NCBI GenBank assembly: GCA_004794785.1
Contig: SJOL01006420.1
Span: forward strand, 561,268-625,267
DNA: 64,000 bases
Direction of reading: 5' to 3'
Source: Opisthorchis felineus
Lineage: Eukaryota; Platyhelminthes; Trematoda; Opisthorchiida; Opisthorchiidae
Positions 35,356 through 47,015 of this stretch are shown here, one piece after another. Each line of letters opens with the position of its first letter. Positions within the stretch are counted from its first letter, which is position 1. Made by a program: the position numbers and the translations under genes. The notes beneath the pieces were generated by a model. The model worked only from the letters and a program-made list of their open reading frames with translations. It did no database searches and had not been told where the DNA came from.

Positions 35356-36681
35356 AAGTCTATTCAAACACGACAAGTCGCGTGTTTACCGAATGGATCG
35401 ATAAACCCATGCAAGAAGACCTTAATGGGCTCCAGTCAGTCTACTGCTGCCTGCTCGGGAGCGGATACGACGGAATGTACACATTATTTTCTTCTACTGG
35501 TTATTGGAGCGCTTGGTTCACTTGGATCTTTGATCGGAACAATTATTCTCCTTAAGAAGCGATGTCAAAACAGAAGAGGTCATGAAGTAGCAGACAATAC
35601 GAACAATGCATTAGTGTTGAACAATGATATGGAAGGGATTGAACTGTTTCAGCAGCCTAGTCTTGTTCAGTACAGACTCACACCTTTCGAGGAGCTCCAG
35701 TATCACCAAAAACATACGCTTGGTAGCAATGACCGTAAAACGGTTGCTATCAAGCCTAGGAGATCAATGTTGTTTTTCCACTGTCCTGCAGGATTACAAT
35801 CGTTAAACAGGCGATCAAACAGTTTCTTTAATTCACCAAACTCAACATACACACTTCTAAGAAGACAGACTAATGAGTGCGAAACGAAAGACGAAGAAGA
35901 CGATGATCATGTGTGTTTTGAACGCTTTGATCAGCTGGATCCCATTTCGGAGGATCTGCAATCGATTTCAATTTACCAAGAGATTATAGATTCCGTACAT
36001 CCGACTTCTGGTGCAACTCAAAACCTGCGTCTCCCGTTGCAAGCATGGAGTGTGAATGAGTATGAACCAGTAAAGGTGCGCAACAGAAAGCAAGATTTTA
36101 TTGCAGAGGATACGGAATTGTCAAAAATAAAGAATTTGTTTTCGGTCGAAGGGACAGAAGAGATGAGAAGGCCTAATTCGCTGTGGAAGGACAGGCTTGA
36201 TGGTACGAATATAATTCATACAGCAATCAGTTTGAAAGAGGGTGGTAGGGCCTCAAGAACAATATCCCTTACCCCGCAGCAGGCTGAAGATTCAGAGTGG
36301 CGGTTTCAATCCAAAAATTTCGCCTCCAAGGCAGGTAATGTATTAGAAAAGGAGAACAAACAGCCACAAAATATTTTTGGACAGTGTCAAAAACCATCCA
36401 TTACGCGGAATGAAAGGAATGAGGAATTGATTACCTCACGAAAGGCAACAATTCGTCAGCCTATGGTCAACCGACAGGTCGAAGTCGTTAGTCAGCATCT
36501 AGAAAATCAACATCCCCCCAACAATGATTATAGGGAAAGTTTGCAATGTGACAATGATGGTCGAGTACCGAGGACACCAAGTTCGCCACAATGCAGCAGT
36601 GAAACCGTCCTATCGACCAATTCGACTGGGCGTTTCGCGTTCAGCACCACTCCAATGGAAGTGGACTGGAATACCGGGTGA
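35356..36681 (+). CDS. Terminal exon of a single-pass membrane protein (extracellular stalk, TM, long cytoplasmic tail)
   Basis: An open frame of about 440 codons ends at TGA 36,679-36,681. There is no ATG at its 5' end; instead CTGATCACGTGCAG| is a good splice acceptor, so this is the last exon of a larger gene. Before the membrane are about 45 residues with four Cys, one N-glycosylation site (NGS) and a QTRQVAC pattern that could be the end of a thrombospondin type-1 repeat. A 23-residue hydrophobic segment (YFLLLVIGALGSLGSLIGTI...) is followed by KKRCQNRR, a stop-transfer signal that puts the rest in the cytoplasm. The tail of about 370 residues is Ser/Asn/Gln-rich and probably disordered, with an acidic patch (KDEEDDDHVCFERFD) and basic patches. 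This suggests a type I receptor or adhesion protein; the ligand-binding part is upstream and not identified. No canonical AATAAA is visible in the next 250 bases. Confidence 0.7.
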   Translation, partial: KSIQTRQVACLPNGSINPCKKTLMGSSQSTAACSGADTTECTHYFLLLVIGALGSLGSLIGTIILLKKRCQNRRGHEVADNTNNALVLNNDMEGIELFQQPSLVQYRLTPFEELQYHQKHTLGSNDRKTVAIKPRRSMLFFHCPAGLQSLNRRSNSFFNSPNSTYTLLRRQTNECETKDEEDDDHVCFERFDQLDPISEDLQSISIYQEIIDSVHPTSGATQNLRLPLQAWSVNEYEPVKVRNRKQDFIAEDTELSKIKNLFSVEGTEEMRRPNSLWKDRLDGTNIIHTAISLKEGGRASRTISLTPQQAEDSEWRFQSKNFASKAGNVLEKENKQPQNIFGQCQKPSITRNERNEELITSRKATIRQPMVNRQVEVVSQHLENQHPPNNDYRESLQCDNDGRVPRTPSSPQCSSETVLSTNSTGRFAFSTTPMEVDWNTG

Positions 36682-38366
36682 GGCAAAGGTGGTCCCAGTT
36701 AGTCATTTACAAACCAGCAAAAAACTTTCATCGTTGTATGAGTACAAGGCTAATAAGATCAATAACCGTTGTATTATAGCACGCCTTCTTTGCGCGCAGA
36801 ATATGCGAAATAGATAAACCTCGGACGAACATATGACACGTAAAACTAGCATTCAAATTGGTTATTGAGATTTTCGATGAGCTATGGATTATTTCAATAG
36901 CGAAAGCAAAATCGATTCTCAATAGGCGGAGTAATAACTATGACAACAGACCAAAATATCACAGATATTCTGTCAGCAAGGAATCGTCTGGTGAATCTCA
37001 GCAGTTGCCTTTATATGACTGTCATCAAGCCTCATTTTGGAGGCGTAGGACTCTCGGGTCAAACTGTAAGTTTAAGTGTTACATCGTGTCTTTAGTGCCA
37101 AAAAAGTGCTACCTAGATAACTAAGACCGGGGCTGGCAGTGAATTTCAAGGAGAGATACAACATACTCTTGCCCCATGAAAATGAGTCGCCGACCCATAA
37201 GTTTGTCCTCTCAATGACCCGGGTTACCCCACCTGATTAATTGTCGGGATTTCGGCTTCGTTTGTATTATAATCTACACAAAATCACTTAGGATGGGGGA
37301 AAAGACGGACACACAAGTATATATCCGGAGAGATCACCCGTCAAACAAATGGAATAGACAGACAGACGAGCTAATGCACAAGGGTACGTCTTGGCCCCTG
37401 ACCACAGGTGGTACCCTGTCAAAACAACACCCACACACATCTCACCAAAAAATTTACCGTCACATTACCAGCTATCCTGAATGTGTTGCATAACCGCCGC
37501 ATCCCTCCAGCACTCTTATGTGGTTCAGTGGAACACTGGTCCTAGAAATATATCCAGCCTATTTGCGTAGTCGTCAGTGAGCCGAATAATGTATCCCATA
37601 TGCTCCCCATTTGGTAGAGGGCATTTGAGTAGCCTTGCTTAGTGTCCACCAACAATACTAATCCAAAACGGCCAAGAAGGTGGATACTATTGGGAATGTC
37701 CTAACTTGATGCCAATCCGTTAATTGCTACATCATTTTGCCAATTACATAGGGCGACCGATGCAGAGGGGACATCAGGTTGACTTTGCTCGAAGGCGGCG
37801 CGAACTGTCACTGCCGGTTGACAGGACTTGGAAAAGAAACCTGGTCTTGACCATTATTGCTGATCTCATAGAGGTGGGCACCCTCTTTGTAGACGGGTGC
37901 GCCAGAGCACCACGAAAAGCAAACCAAGCGTCCATGTGATGGTGACCGCCATTCGATTAGGACTGCTGCTGTCCCACATTTCCGACAAACTTAGGTTCTA
38001 GGACTGCTTACGAAGTGAACTACCGATTGTTTACCAAGCCCTTCGGAAACGATAAACTGCAGTGATCTCCATCCACGTGTGCTATGCACATGAGCCTAAA
38101 AATAAATCTTTTGGTCCAAAGCTTACCCAAACTATATCCGATGCATCAGCCGAAAAAGACAATGTATGGAGGATAAATACTGGAATAATGTTTATCGGCA
38201 AATAGGGTAGTGCTACGAAAAAAGTACAAAAAAGTACACACTATAAACATAATTGGGATCGATCTACAAATTATCCATCTGTTTGTTTGTTTGTTTACAT
38301 CATGGCAGTGAGCCAACAATCACAGTCATAAGGACGAGAAACGGATGAGGTGGAGAGATTTCAGAA
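36682..38366. other. Convergent intergenic region
   Basis: Lies between the stop codons of the plus-strand membrane-protein gene and the minus-strand TONSL-like gene. It holds a scrap of Penelope arm at about 38,015-38,055 (CGATTGTTTACCAAGCCC) and a short (GTTT)n at 38,280-38,295. No gene seen. Confidence 0.5.
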
Positions 38367-38650
38367 TCACAAAATCCCAAATCTCACTCGATTGCGACTG
38401 ATGGGTTTGCATTTGGCAAGTGATCCGAAGCGATTGTTGAACAGATTGGTCAGTGCGTTGCACAAGCGATGTGAGTTGGTGGTGCTAGAACGGGACAGGT
38501 CATCCGAAAGCAACAGCGATTTCGGAGGTTGCCAATCTGATGGGATACCGACCAGAGTCAGTTGTTGTAATGGGGTGGAGGAGCAATGAGGTAGCAGCTT
38601 GAGTTCGACGGCGTTGATTGCTGCAGACAAAGCATCGTCGTCGCCATCAA
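38367..38650 (-). CDS. TONSL: TONSL-like terminal exon (last LRR region and stop)
   Basis: The acceptor CATAATCCTTAG| supplies two bases to complete a split codon. The exon encodes 94 codons with an LRR unit ([11 protein letters not shown]) and a Ser/Arg-rich C-terminus, ending at TGA 38,369-38,367. A GTGAGA near 38,383 could be an alternative donor, but the frame closes naturally. No clear poly(A) signal lies in the next 250 bases on the minus strand. Confidence 0.65.
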
Positions 38651-41600
38651 CTAAGGATTATGGTAAATAGCAGTAGGTGAAAAAGTTAGGAGGCCGTAGC
38701 GAACTAGGACATAGTTCAGAAAACTGGCCGGTTCAACTAGTGTGATAATAACGGTCTTCAAATTGCACTAAACGAGAGTGAAAACAACGGCCGCCTGAAA
38801 GTTCGGGATAAGAAGAATAAACAGGTACGTCTGATGTGTCCGTGGTTTCGTAAGAGTATCCACATGGCATCCAACGCTCACCTATGCTCAGTTGAGATTC
38901 CGCCCTGTGGGTGAAGCTGACCTAAGGTAAAAAGCCGAGAATCACCGTACGACTGCTTCAGTCTTATTGGGAATCATCAGCAGTGCACATCTCACGAAAC
39001 TCAGAGTTTCGAACCCGCGACTTTCCGGCCAGTTTTTCCGCGAACGACCGGTTAGTATTGTGAGCAGCTCTCACCTAGGCGGGACAGAACTCCACTCATC
39101 CTTCAATAACGGAAACCACATCACGTGGTCACGTATTGACTGGCTCCACGAATGACGAGTTCACAGATGGAAGCTTCACTCATCTTGTGAAATTACTCCT
39201 CCTCCGAGCTATTTATAGATTCATGATAGTGTAAGCGGACTTGGAAATCTTAATTGAGATTTCGTCCTGTAAGTGAAGCGTCTACACTCCCAGACGGTAG
39301 GTCGCGGGTTTGAGACTCACTGATGGAGTTTCGTGAGATGCGCACTCTGACGATCCCCAATAAGGGTGAAACACCTGTACAGTGCTTTTTGGCTTTTCGG
39401 CATAAACGAAATCTCAACTGAAAATCACTAAATCTCCCTACAGTACCATCACTCACCTATGTCGGTAAACAAGCAGATTCAAATCCGCACTGCAGTTGGT
39501 CTATTTCTGGTGACCACCTGCAGACAACAAAAGTGATCTATTCTGAGGAGGCGATCATTCCATGAAAAACACCTTACGGCACTCTTCACTTTGGGCAGAC
39601 ATGTAGTGGCAGTTAGAAACACAGCTGCGGAGGATGTACTTCTCTGGAAAAAAATCCCCGTGAAACTTGGCTATTCTAAGCGAAACGGGGTTGTAAAGTA
39701 CATGACCATTTAATCCTGATTTGGGTTTAGTGGGTTTGTGGAGTGAAAATAACCTTGGTAGTCAGTATAATGGAAAGACAACTTTCCTTAGGGGCGCTAT
39801 GGAGGTTCATTCATGGCTGTGACAAAGGAACGCTTTATCAAGGTTACTGGAAGTCATTTGTCAATTGACACATAGAAGCGAATCTGCACCAACCAGTCAG
39901 TCCTCTTGGGTATAAAGAGGTTCAAGCAGATCACACAATGTTGAAAACACTTGTAGTCCCGGCTAGCAGCACGTATATTAACACACAAGCAACACTACTC
40001 AACGCACAACCACCAACCCATCGCTACGCATCACTACGCTCCCCAATAACACACTGGTGATGTCACCTCGATTGGTGATGAAACGTTTGCAATCAAATTG
40101 CCCAGCTCAGCGAACAAGCCAGCGACCACACTTGTATAGGACAATAACTCTGTAAAATAGAACTCACCATCGGGCATATCGATTGTCAACGAGACTACGG
40201 CGGAGGCCGTAAGAGCGGTAGCTCGAAGAACCTGGATCCAAGAATCACAAATTAAACCAGTAGACAGTGAACAGCCGCATAGACCAGAGTTCCCGTCAAG
40301 TTGAATTGTGGTCAGTGAAGTTCCAGGAGTACCAACCAAACTAGAAGAGGAGAATACATAGTAGTATGAGTGACAACACAGCCAGTTGACGCATCGTTGT
40401 GAAAGTGCTCACGCAATGAATTGGGAAGTACGGACACCAGAAGCTCACTCAAAACAGAATAGAGGTGTAGTCTGGGCTTGGAAAACGGACGGAATAAGAA
40501 TGAGGCGCAGTAGTGACGCCAATCACTGTGTCTATTACTGATCCAGCGCGTTGGTTGGGCACAATTAGAAAGAGCCAAAACGCACGCCGGACCAACTAGC
40601 TACTCACACACTGCTGGTAGAAATAGAATGCCGAGTTTTCTCCAACTCCATAGTTACATCCACACAGCTCCTTGAGAAGACCGAATCGCTTAGTGGTACA
40701 CAGCCGCAATTCGAATGAAGCATCGGGACTGAGATGCCAGTGGTTCGCTCGGGTCGCAACAGAAACGATCGAAAAGCCAGGATTGGACGGGTAAGATCAA
40801 GCTACGGTTCTGTGCTCCGCACGTTCCGTGCCGCCTTCTAGTCTGCACTCGGCTACACGAATGCTGAAGGTGCACCCTCAAACTAAGTGGCCAGCAGGGT
40901 TAACCATATCTCAAGGAAGCGTAGGTCATTCTCTCACAGGAGATAGTTGCACTAAAAATAAGGTGAGCGGTGAAAACAAGTCAACGTAGCCGTTACTGCT
41001 ACTTACTTCCTCAAACTGTCCAGGCAATGGTGTGTCAGCTGACAGTGGCCCATGTCCAACACCTGAAGACGAAAACGTCCCTATGAAATGGGGAAAAATA
41101 TAATGCATGTTGAAAACATTTTTCGAACTGAACTCCAACACAGAATTGTCTGAGACAAATTTAAGCAGGAGGAAAGCCGTTCAGGATTCAGGGTCCAAAG
41201 CGCCAATCGGACTACTCCAGTGGAACCACTGAGTAGAGCCATTCGGCTGACAGAAATATAACCCGGAATAGGCTACACGGAAAAAATCTGTTTCAGTAAA
41301 ACAGTATGGCGATGAAGGAGCGCAAAACACCATACCTCTAGCAGAAGTTTTGAAAGCGTATCCAAAAGACGGTCTCCATGGGAAGGTTCAGGTGGAAACT
41401 TGAATGAGGAGGCATATGACGTAGTAAACTTTGATGGTACAAACCACCACCGAGCTTCTTCAGCCTGATTTGAGCTCAGTGGTAAACTGGTAGCATACTG
41501 AGCAGGAGCGGATGATTGTGAACAACCTCGAAGATTGAGAGTCCGCAAGCCCGCGAGTGCGGTGGAGGAGATCAACAAGGATAAATCATCAGCAGACAGG

Positions 41601-41731
41601 TGTGGATTCCAACTCAGATCAATTTCAGACAAAGCTGATACGGTAGTGCCTGTCAAGGAGAACAAATTTGAGGTAAAAGTCGGAAACTTCGGAGCATGTA
41701 TCCCCCTGTAAGTGTCATATGTATTGTATAT

Positions 41732-41766
<35 letters not shown>

Positions 41767-44700
41767 GTATATAAGAATCTACAGGAAGGTGCATGTGGAC
41801 AAGGGAGTGACCGTTGCCCAGTCCCATTCTTTCACTGCAAGGGATGGAACGTATCTTAAGACCTTGAAATAACTTGTATGAAACCACTGACGACCGGGGT
41901 TTTGTGGGGAGAGAAAAATTCCCGTAATCGTGCGGTAACACACAGAAATCGCTCCTCGGGAACACGCCCGCCGCTGAGTAGAAAAGCTGTGACGCAATGT
42001 AAACTGATAGAGATCGGGTCTCGAACAACAGGCGTTGTGGGCCCCAGGGGGGCGTATAGACACTCCAAACAACAGGATAGTCATGGGATTGTTGTTGATC
42101 TACTAAGCGTGCCTTGATCAATATGATCTAGAGATGGCCGTGACGATAGAATGAACAGCCGCTTAGTCTGGATAAAGCACTCAGTCACTATATATGAGTG
42201 AGAGCTACTGGAGAAATTAAGAGAGTCGATCGTGTAAACCTCGAAACCAACGACTCTTCAGTAGAATGAAAAGACCCAGGACCAGGACTGGGCATTAGCG
42301 ATAGCGCTTTAGATAAATATGGAATACAAAATAATTAGAAGTCACCTGAAATCGACGAGCCAATGTTCAACAGAGAAGTATCACAAGTTGGCCAAATTAT
42401 CTGGTCCGTAGTGAATCTATGAGGGTTATCGTTTGCTGAGCTTGTCAATTGGCTTGCAAACGTTTCGTCACCAACCGAGGATGCACCACCAGTGCGAGAC
42501 TACACAACGTGTCTCTAGAGTTACTAACGAAGTGATTTATGGACATATCCAAATTCCAAAATGCCCAGACTTAGCCAGTACACTCCTGACCAATATATGG
42601 TACACGTGTACCCCGGCTTAACAGCAGTCTGTTACACATACAAATGGCCGCCTGTTTATCCCTCAATAAACGTGCGTAATCTCCTTGAGTTAATAACGGT
42701 AATACGGTTGTCGTGCAAGGTGTGATGGTGTTAAGTAGTAGAATAGTTGTCCGACAACACAAAAAACCCATGGAAACGCAAGGACTTCCCGAACCAACAG
42801 TCATGAGTCCCTCTACGTGCAAAACTGTTCCGTGTAGGTCAGCTCTTACCGCTGACCGACACTGTAGACTGCACCAAGCCGACTCCGGTCACAGCTATCC
42901 CAGGACGTATCTCTCCTTACGTCCATCAGCAAGAGCCATCAGCATGTTCAACCAACGGCCCACAGTTGTCAAATCACGTGGAAGTACCTGAATAGTTGAA
43001 CTCCATAGTACATGCGACGGGTAGTTTAGTGGTTAGCACCACTCGTAAGGTGTACACAAGGCATGCACACATGGCTGATCGGTAATCAGCTCGTTTTGTA
43101 CAAGGGTTGCCGAAAGGTACGCCTAGTGTCCTTATAAGTTTAACGCTCCGGAATAGCCCGGGTGTTTGGGCGGGCTTCCTGCAGACGGAAATTGGAGTAG
43201 TTGAGCAGTTGAACCCGGGTTACAACTGTACGGCGCTCAGTAGATAGCTGTGGTTTGGCTTGATTTGGTGTACACGATGATGGTCATTGAAAATCACTTC
43301 CAGCACCATCGCAAGCTCAGAACACCGAAGCGTTCAGCGTGTTAATTCACTTTGGCCTATTCTAGGCGATAGGATTGCCTCTACGTTGCTTGATCCGCCG
43401 ACGGATCACCATGTCTGCCGACGACCAATCAGTCCACTGTATCTAGGGCAAACACGACCGCAATTGCTGCATATCAAGATTGTTCTGCCTCTAGGTCCAA
43501 CAATTCCTAGATTAACCCTGCGCCTTGCACGTTTCAGAAATCTGCTCGAGGTTGTCAATTGTTGAATTCGCGAACTCCGATTCGTATCATTTCTATCCCT
43601 GCAATTTTCCATTTCATAAGATGCACGTCGGTAGCTTTCAGACTATCGACGAGGTCTTGGCGACTTTGCCCACCAAATTAGTGTTTCTCGTTATTCGGTT
43701 AACCATAAAAGCTGCCTCAGAACCCTGTTCCCTGCGCTCGACAAACATGTCCCAACCACCATAGACGGTTGAATAGGATCGTGCGTTCCAGTATGTCATA
43801 ACGCGACTGTCTGAGAACCTCTGCGTCCGGCACTCGTTCATTCCAGTTGATACTGAGCATGTGCCTCAAGCGTTCCAAATGGAAGCTGCTCAAGTACCAG
43901 AGGATGCGTCGGCACATGGTCAGTATTTCAATACCTTACAAGAGTATGGATAGCACCATGGCCTACGGATGCGTAATTTGGTCTCCAGTCGCAGGCCCCG
44001 GTTACTCTACACCCGTTGCCAACAGCCATACTAGCCTCGGCAAGGTCACTGGCCGCCCAGCTTTCAAGACTTTAGGGTTTCGCGCGAGATTGTTACAAGT
44101 TCACGAATAAAACTACTGTCGTGACTAACATTATAGAACAGCCAATCCAGTTTTTCGGCCTGATTTCTTTTACCTTCCGCTTCATTAAATCCAGTTGGTT
44201 AGATCAGTTTTGTATTTTCGTGCCCTTCATATGTATGAATCAAAATCGAAAGATTGCATGTTTGAACAGTTTAGACGCTGGTGGCGTCAATAACTTGCCT
44301 GGGAGAAAAGTGCCCTTACAGACAAAAAAATATCGTTGTAGGGAGTGACAAAGTTTGGATATCACTGACGAACAAACTCCCTATGGAAGACATGTTCACC
44401 TTTTCAATTTCTTGGGGAAAGTTGCCAGAAGAATGTGTTATGTTGTGAAACGATGAGTGGATCGATGAGGATAACTCTTCATCCGCAATAATAGACAATG
44501 AACAATCGTTCAGTTGTAACATCCTTTCGGTGCCTAGCTGCCACGCCACCCGAAGGAAACACGAGGGCTGGGATACTGTCAGGTTGCACGAGCCAATACA
44601 GGAGTAGTCGAGATGCCGAAGTTGGGTTCGAACCACGGACCTTCCGGTCAGTAAGTTGGCGCCTTAACTACTGGGCTATCTCAAGCTCCTTCCTGAAAGT

Positions 44701-46967
44701 AGGGCAGTGACTTCAGTACCTTTACCTTTATACAATGAGAAGACTAGCATCTCTCTTGAGCTTACCGTGGCTCGCGGACTAAGACAAGCTTATCCTAGTC
44801 AAGAAATACCGATTCGAATCAACACCTAACCCCGTGGTAGATAAGATTTCGTGCTAGCTTTCACTGCATGATAGGTATGAGCTGTAGCCAGTCGAGTTGA
44901 TGTGGTATTTTGTTTGCCTGTCGGTCTGTTCGCCGAGCTTGGCAGTTAGATTGCAAAAGTTTCATCACCAATCGAGGTGACATCGTAAGTGCGGGAGGTT
45001 GCGTGGGAAAGAAATATTATGTGATCAGCTCATGGTAACAACAATGCTGGAACAGGAACAACCAAAAAATGGCGTAAGAGACGCGTATCGAAAATACGAG
45101 ACCGTGAGACCGGGATAGAACGGTGTATCAGGGAAACGGCATACCCAAATCATTGGGAGCGAGCAGAGGCAGGAGCTGCTGCAGGGAACCCAAAAAGCAA
45201 CCGGATAAACTCAGGTAAGTCAACTTGGGGAATGCTTGCAACAGACGGCCAACTAAGTGGATCCAACATAGTTCATGTGACGAGGATTCGGAGGCGGTGA
45301 CCGATCCTTCAACAGCACCGATAAATGGATTATGGGCCAATGAGAGTCGCTGTAATCGAGGCAGGACCACTCCGGGGGAACTGAAGGAAAAGAAGTGAAA
45401 GACAATGAGGTCTTTGTTAATATTTATCGGTGAATGGACACCCACGAAAACCCACTTTGCTAGGCGACAATATTCGTCTTTCCTCTAGTCCATAGGCTTG
45501 AAAGCAAACATGAAAGTACAGGTTCTCTGTAACCGAACACTCAACTATAACACTACCAGATCTTTGTCTAAGTCAAAGACGAACTGACATGCGGACTGTC
45601 AGCCTAGGCATGCTTCGTTCCAGTGTCCTGAACTTGTTTAGTCATGCTTAACGATAGTGCGAGAAGGCGCAATCTGAGAGACACAGGTCATATCCCAAAG
45701 TAACGTTCTAGTCATCTGATGAACAAGGAATAAGTTGTCAACCATGACAGTCTCAAAATCCGGACGAAACGCCTCGACTGTACGATACTACTACAAATAC
45801 CACGGTTTTCCTTTCCGAAGACCAGTTGACTAGTCCGTCGTCACGCACATCAAACGCTGCGTCCCAAGAACCTGTCTCTTCTCCCATACTACTACTAGCC
45901 TTGGTGTTCCGGGCTCAAAAATTATCAATTCTGCAATGATTTACACCAAAGCCCTCTGCATACGAAGACAACAGAAACATCTGGATTATCACGGATGGCA
46001 TGCGACGGACCCATTGTTGGTGCTAAAAAATATATATCGTTCAGCTGTAACACCCTTTCGGTGCCTAGCTCCCATTCCACCCGAAGGAGGCACGAGGGCT
46101 GGGTTACTGCCAGGTTGCCCAAGCTTAGACAGGGGAAATCGAGATGCTGAGGTCGGGTTCGAACCACGGACCTTCCGGTCACTAAATTTGCGCTCTAACG
46201 ACCGATAGCCTATGGCTGTTAGTTCACATGGAAAAAGCGAAGTCGAATGGAAGTTAAGTGAAGTGAGGCAGCTGAGCTGAGAACAAAGCGGAAGGATGGT
46301 GACTGGATCCAGCCTTCCTCCCCCTCATAGTAGGTGTACCTGGACTTGGCATACCTGGGTAAACCAGATAGTCAGTTGTCTGGTGACCTCTGGTGTGGCC
46401 AACACAGCAATCCATCAGGAGATGGGTAGCACAAGGAAAGGAGTCTTTCTGACTCTCTTCGGAAAGATGTTACGCCAAATCACGGCTGACAAGAAATACC
46501 ATTGTGAACTCTCGAGCAGAGTACTTTTTTGCGCGGGGGCCTCTCTTAAGGGAATCATCGTACCACTCAAACATGCTTGTTTAAATTAGTGTTGAACACA
46601 TTATCTTTCGCCGGCCGGAGCACGAATCGCTGAAAACGCGCGTTTGTCAACTGTTAATTTTGCAATGATACACTCTGACCAAACTTTCAGTGGTCCCGAG
46701 CAACTTATGCTTAGACGAATGCAAGCGAAGTGCCAAAAGCAGAAGCCGCGAAAACAGTGAACAAAAGGTCTAACGGCATCACGATCGTTGGATTCGATGG
46801 GCACAAACGTAAGAGCGGAAGTTGCCTTCTGAAATATACACACTTGACAGGGATACCACAATGAAGCAGCGTCATCGTCACCGACAGCAACACACTGACA
46901 GTAAACACTGGTGCTTAATCGCCACATAGCCATGACAATTCCACTGAGATATGTATATGTGTATATA

Positions 46968-47015
<48 letters not shown>

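Noticed and set aside
40690..40881. 63-codon minus-strand ORF overlapping the 40,608-40,728 exon
   Set aside because: It is in a different frame from the one that joins the neighbouring TONSL exons.
41650..42121. The upstream half of a 282-codon minus-strand ORF
   Set aside because: It runs through the TA microsatellite; only 41,336-41,649 downstream of a splice acceptor has LRR content and correct phase. The rest is chance openness in the intron.
43019..43095. tRNA-like sequence (GTAGTTTAGTGGTTAGCA)
   Set aside because: Only an A-box-like start; no B box or cloverleaf could be traced.
44390..44480. Minus-strand Ser/Glu-rich frame ([13 protein letters not shown]) with a GTGAAC donor
   Set aside because: Lies beside a SINE tail, has a poor acceptor and is not needed for phase between the flanking exons.
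46601..46860. Extra TONSL exon after a TATATTTCAG acceptor
   Set aside because: Flanking exons already join in phase without it, and its frames lack LRR features and a good donor.
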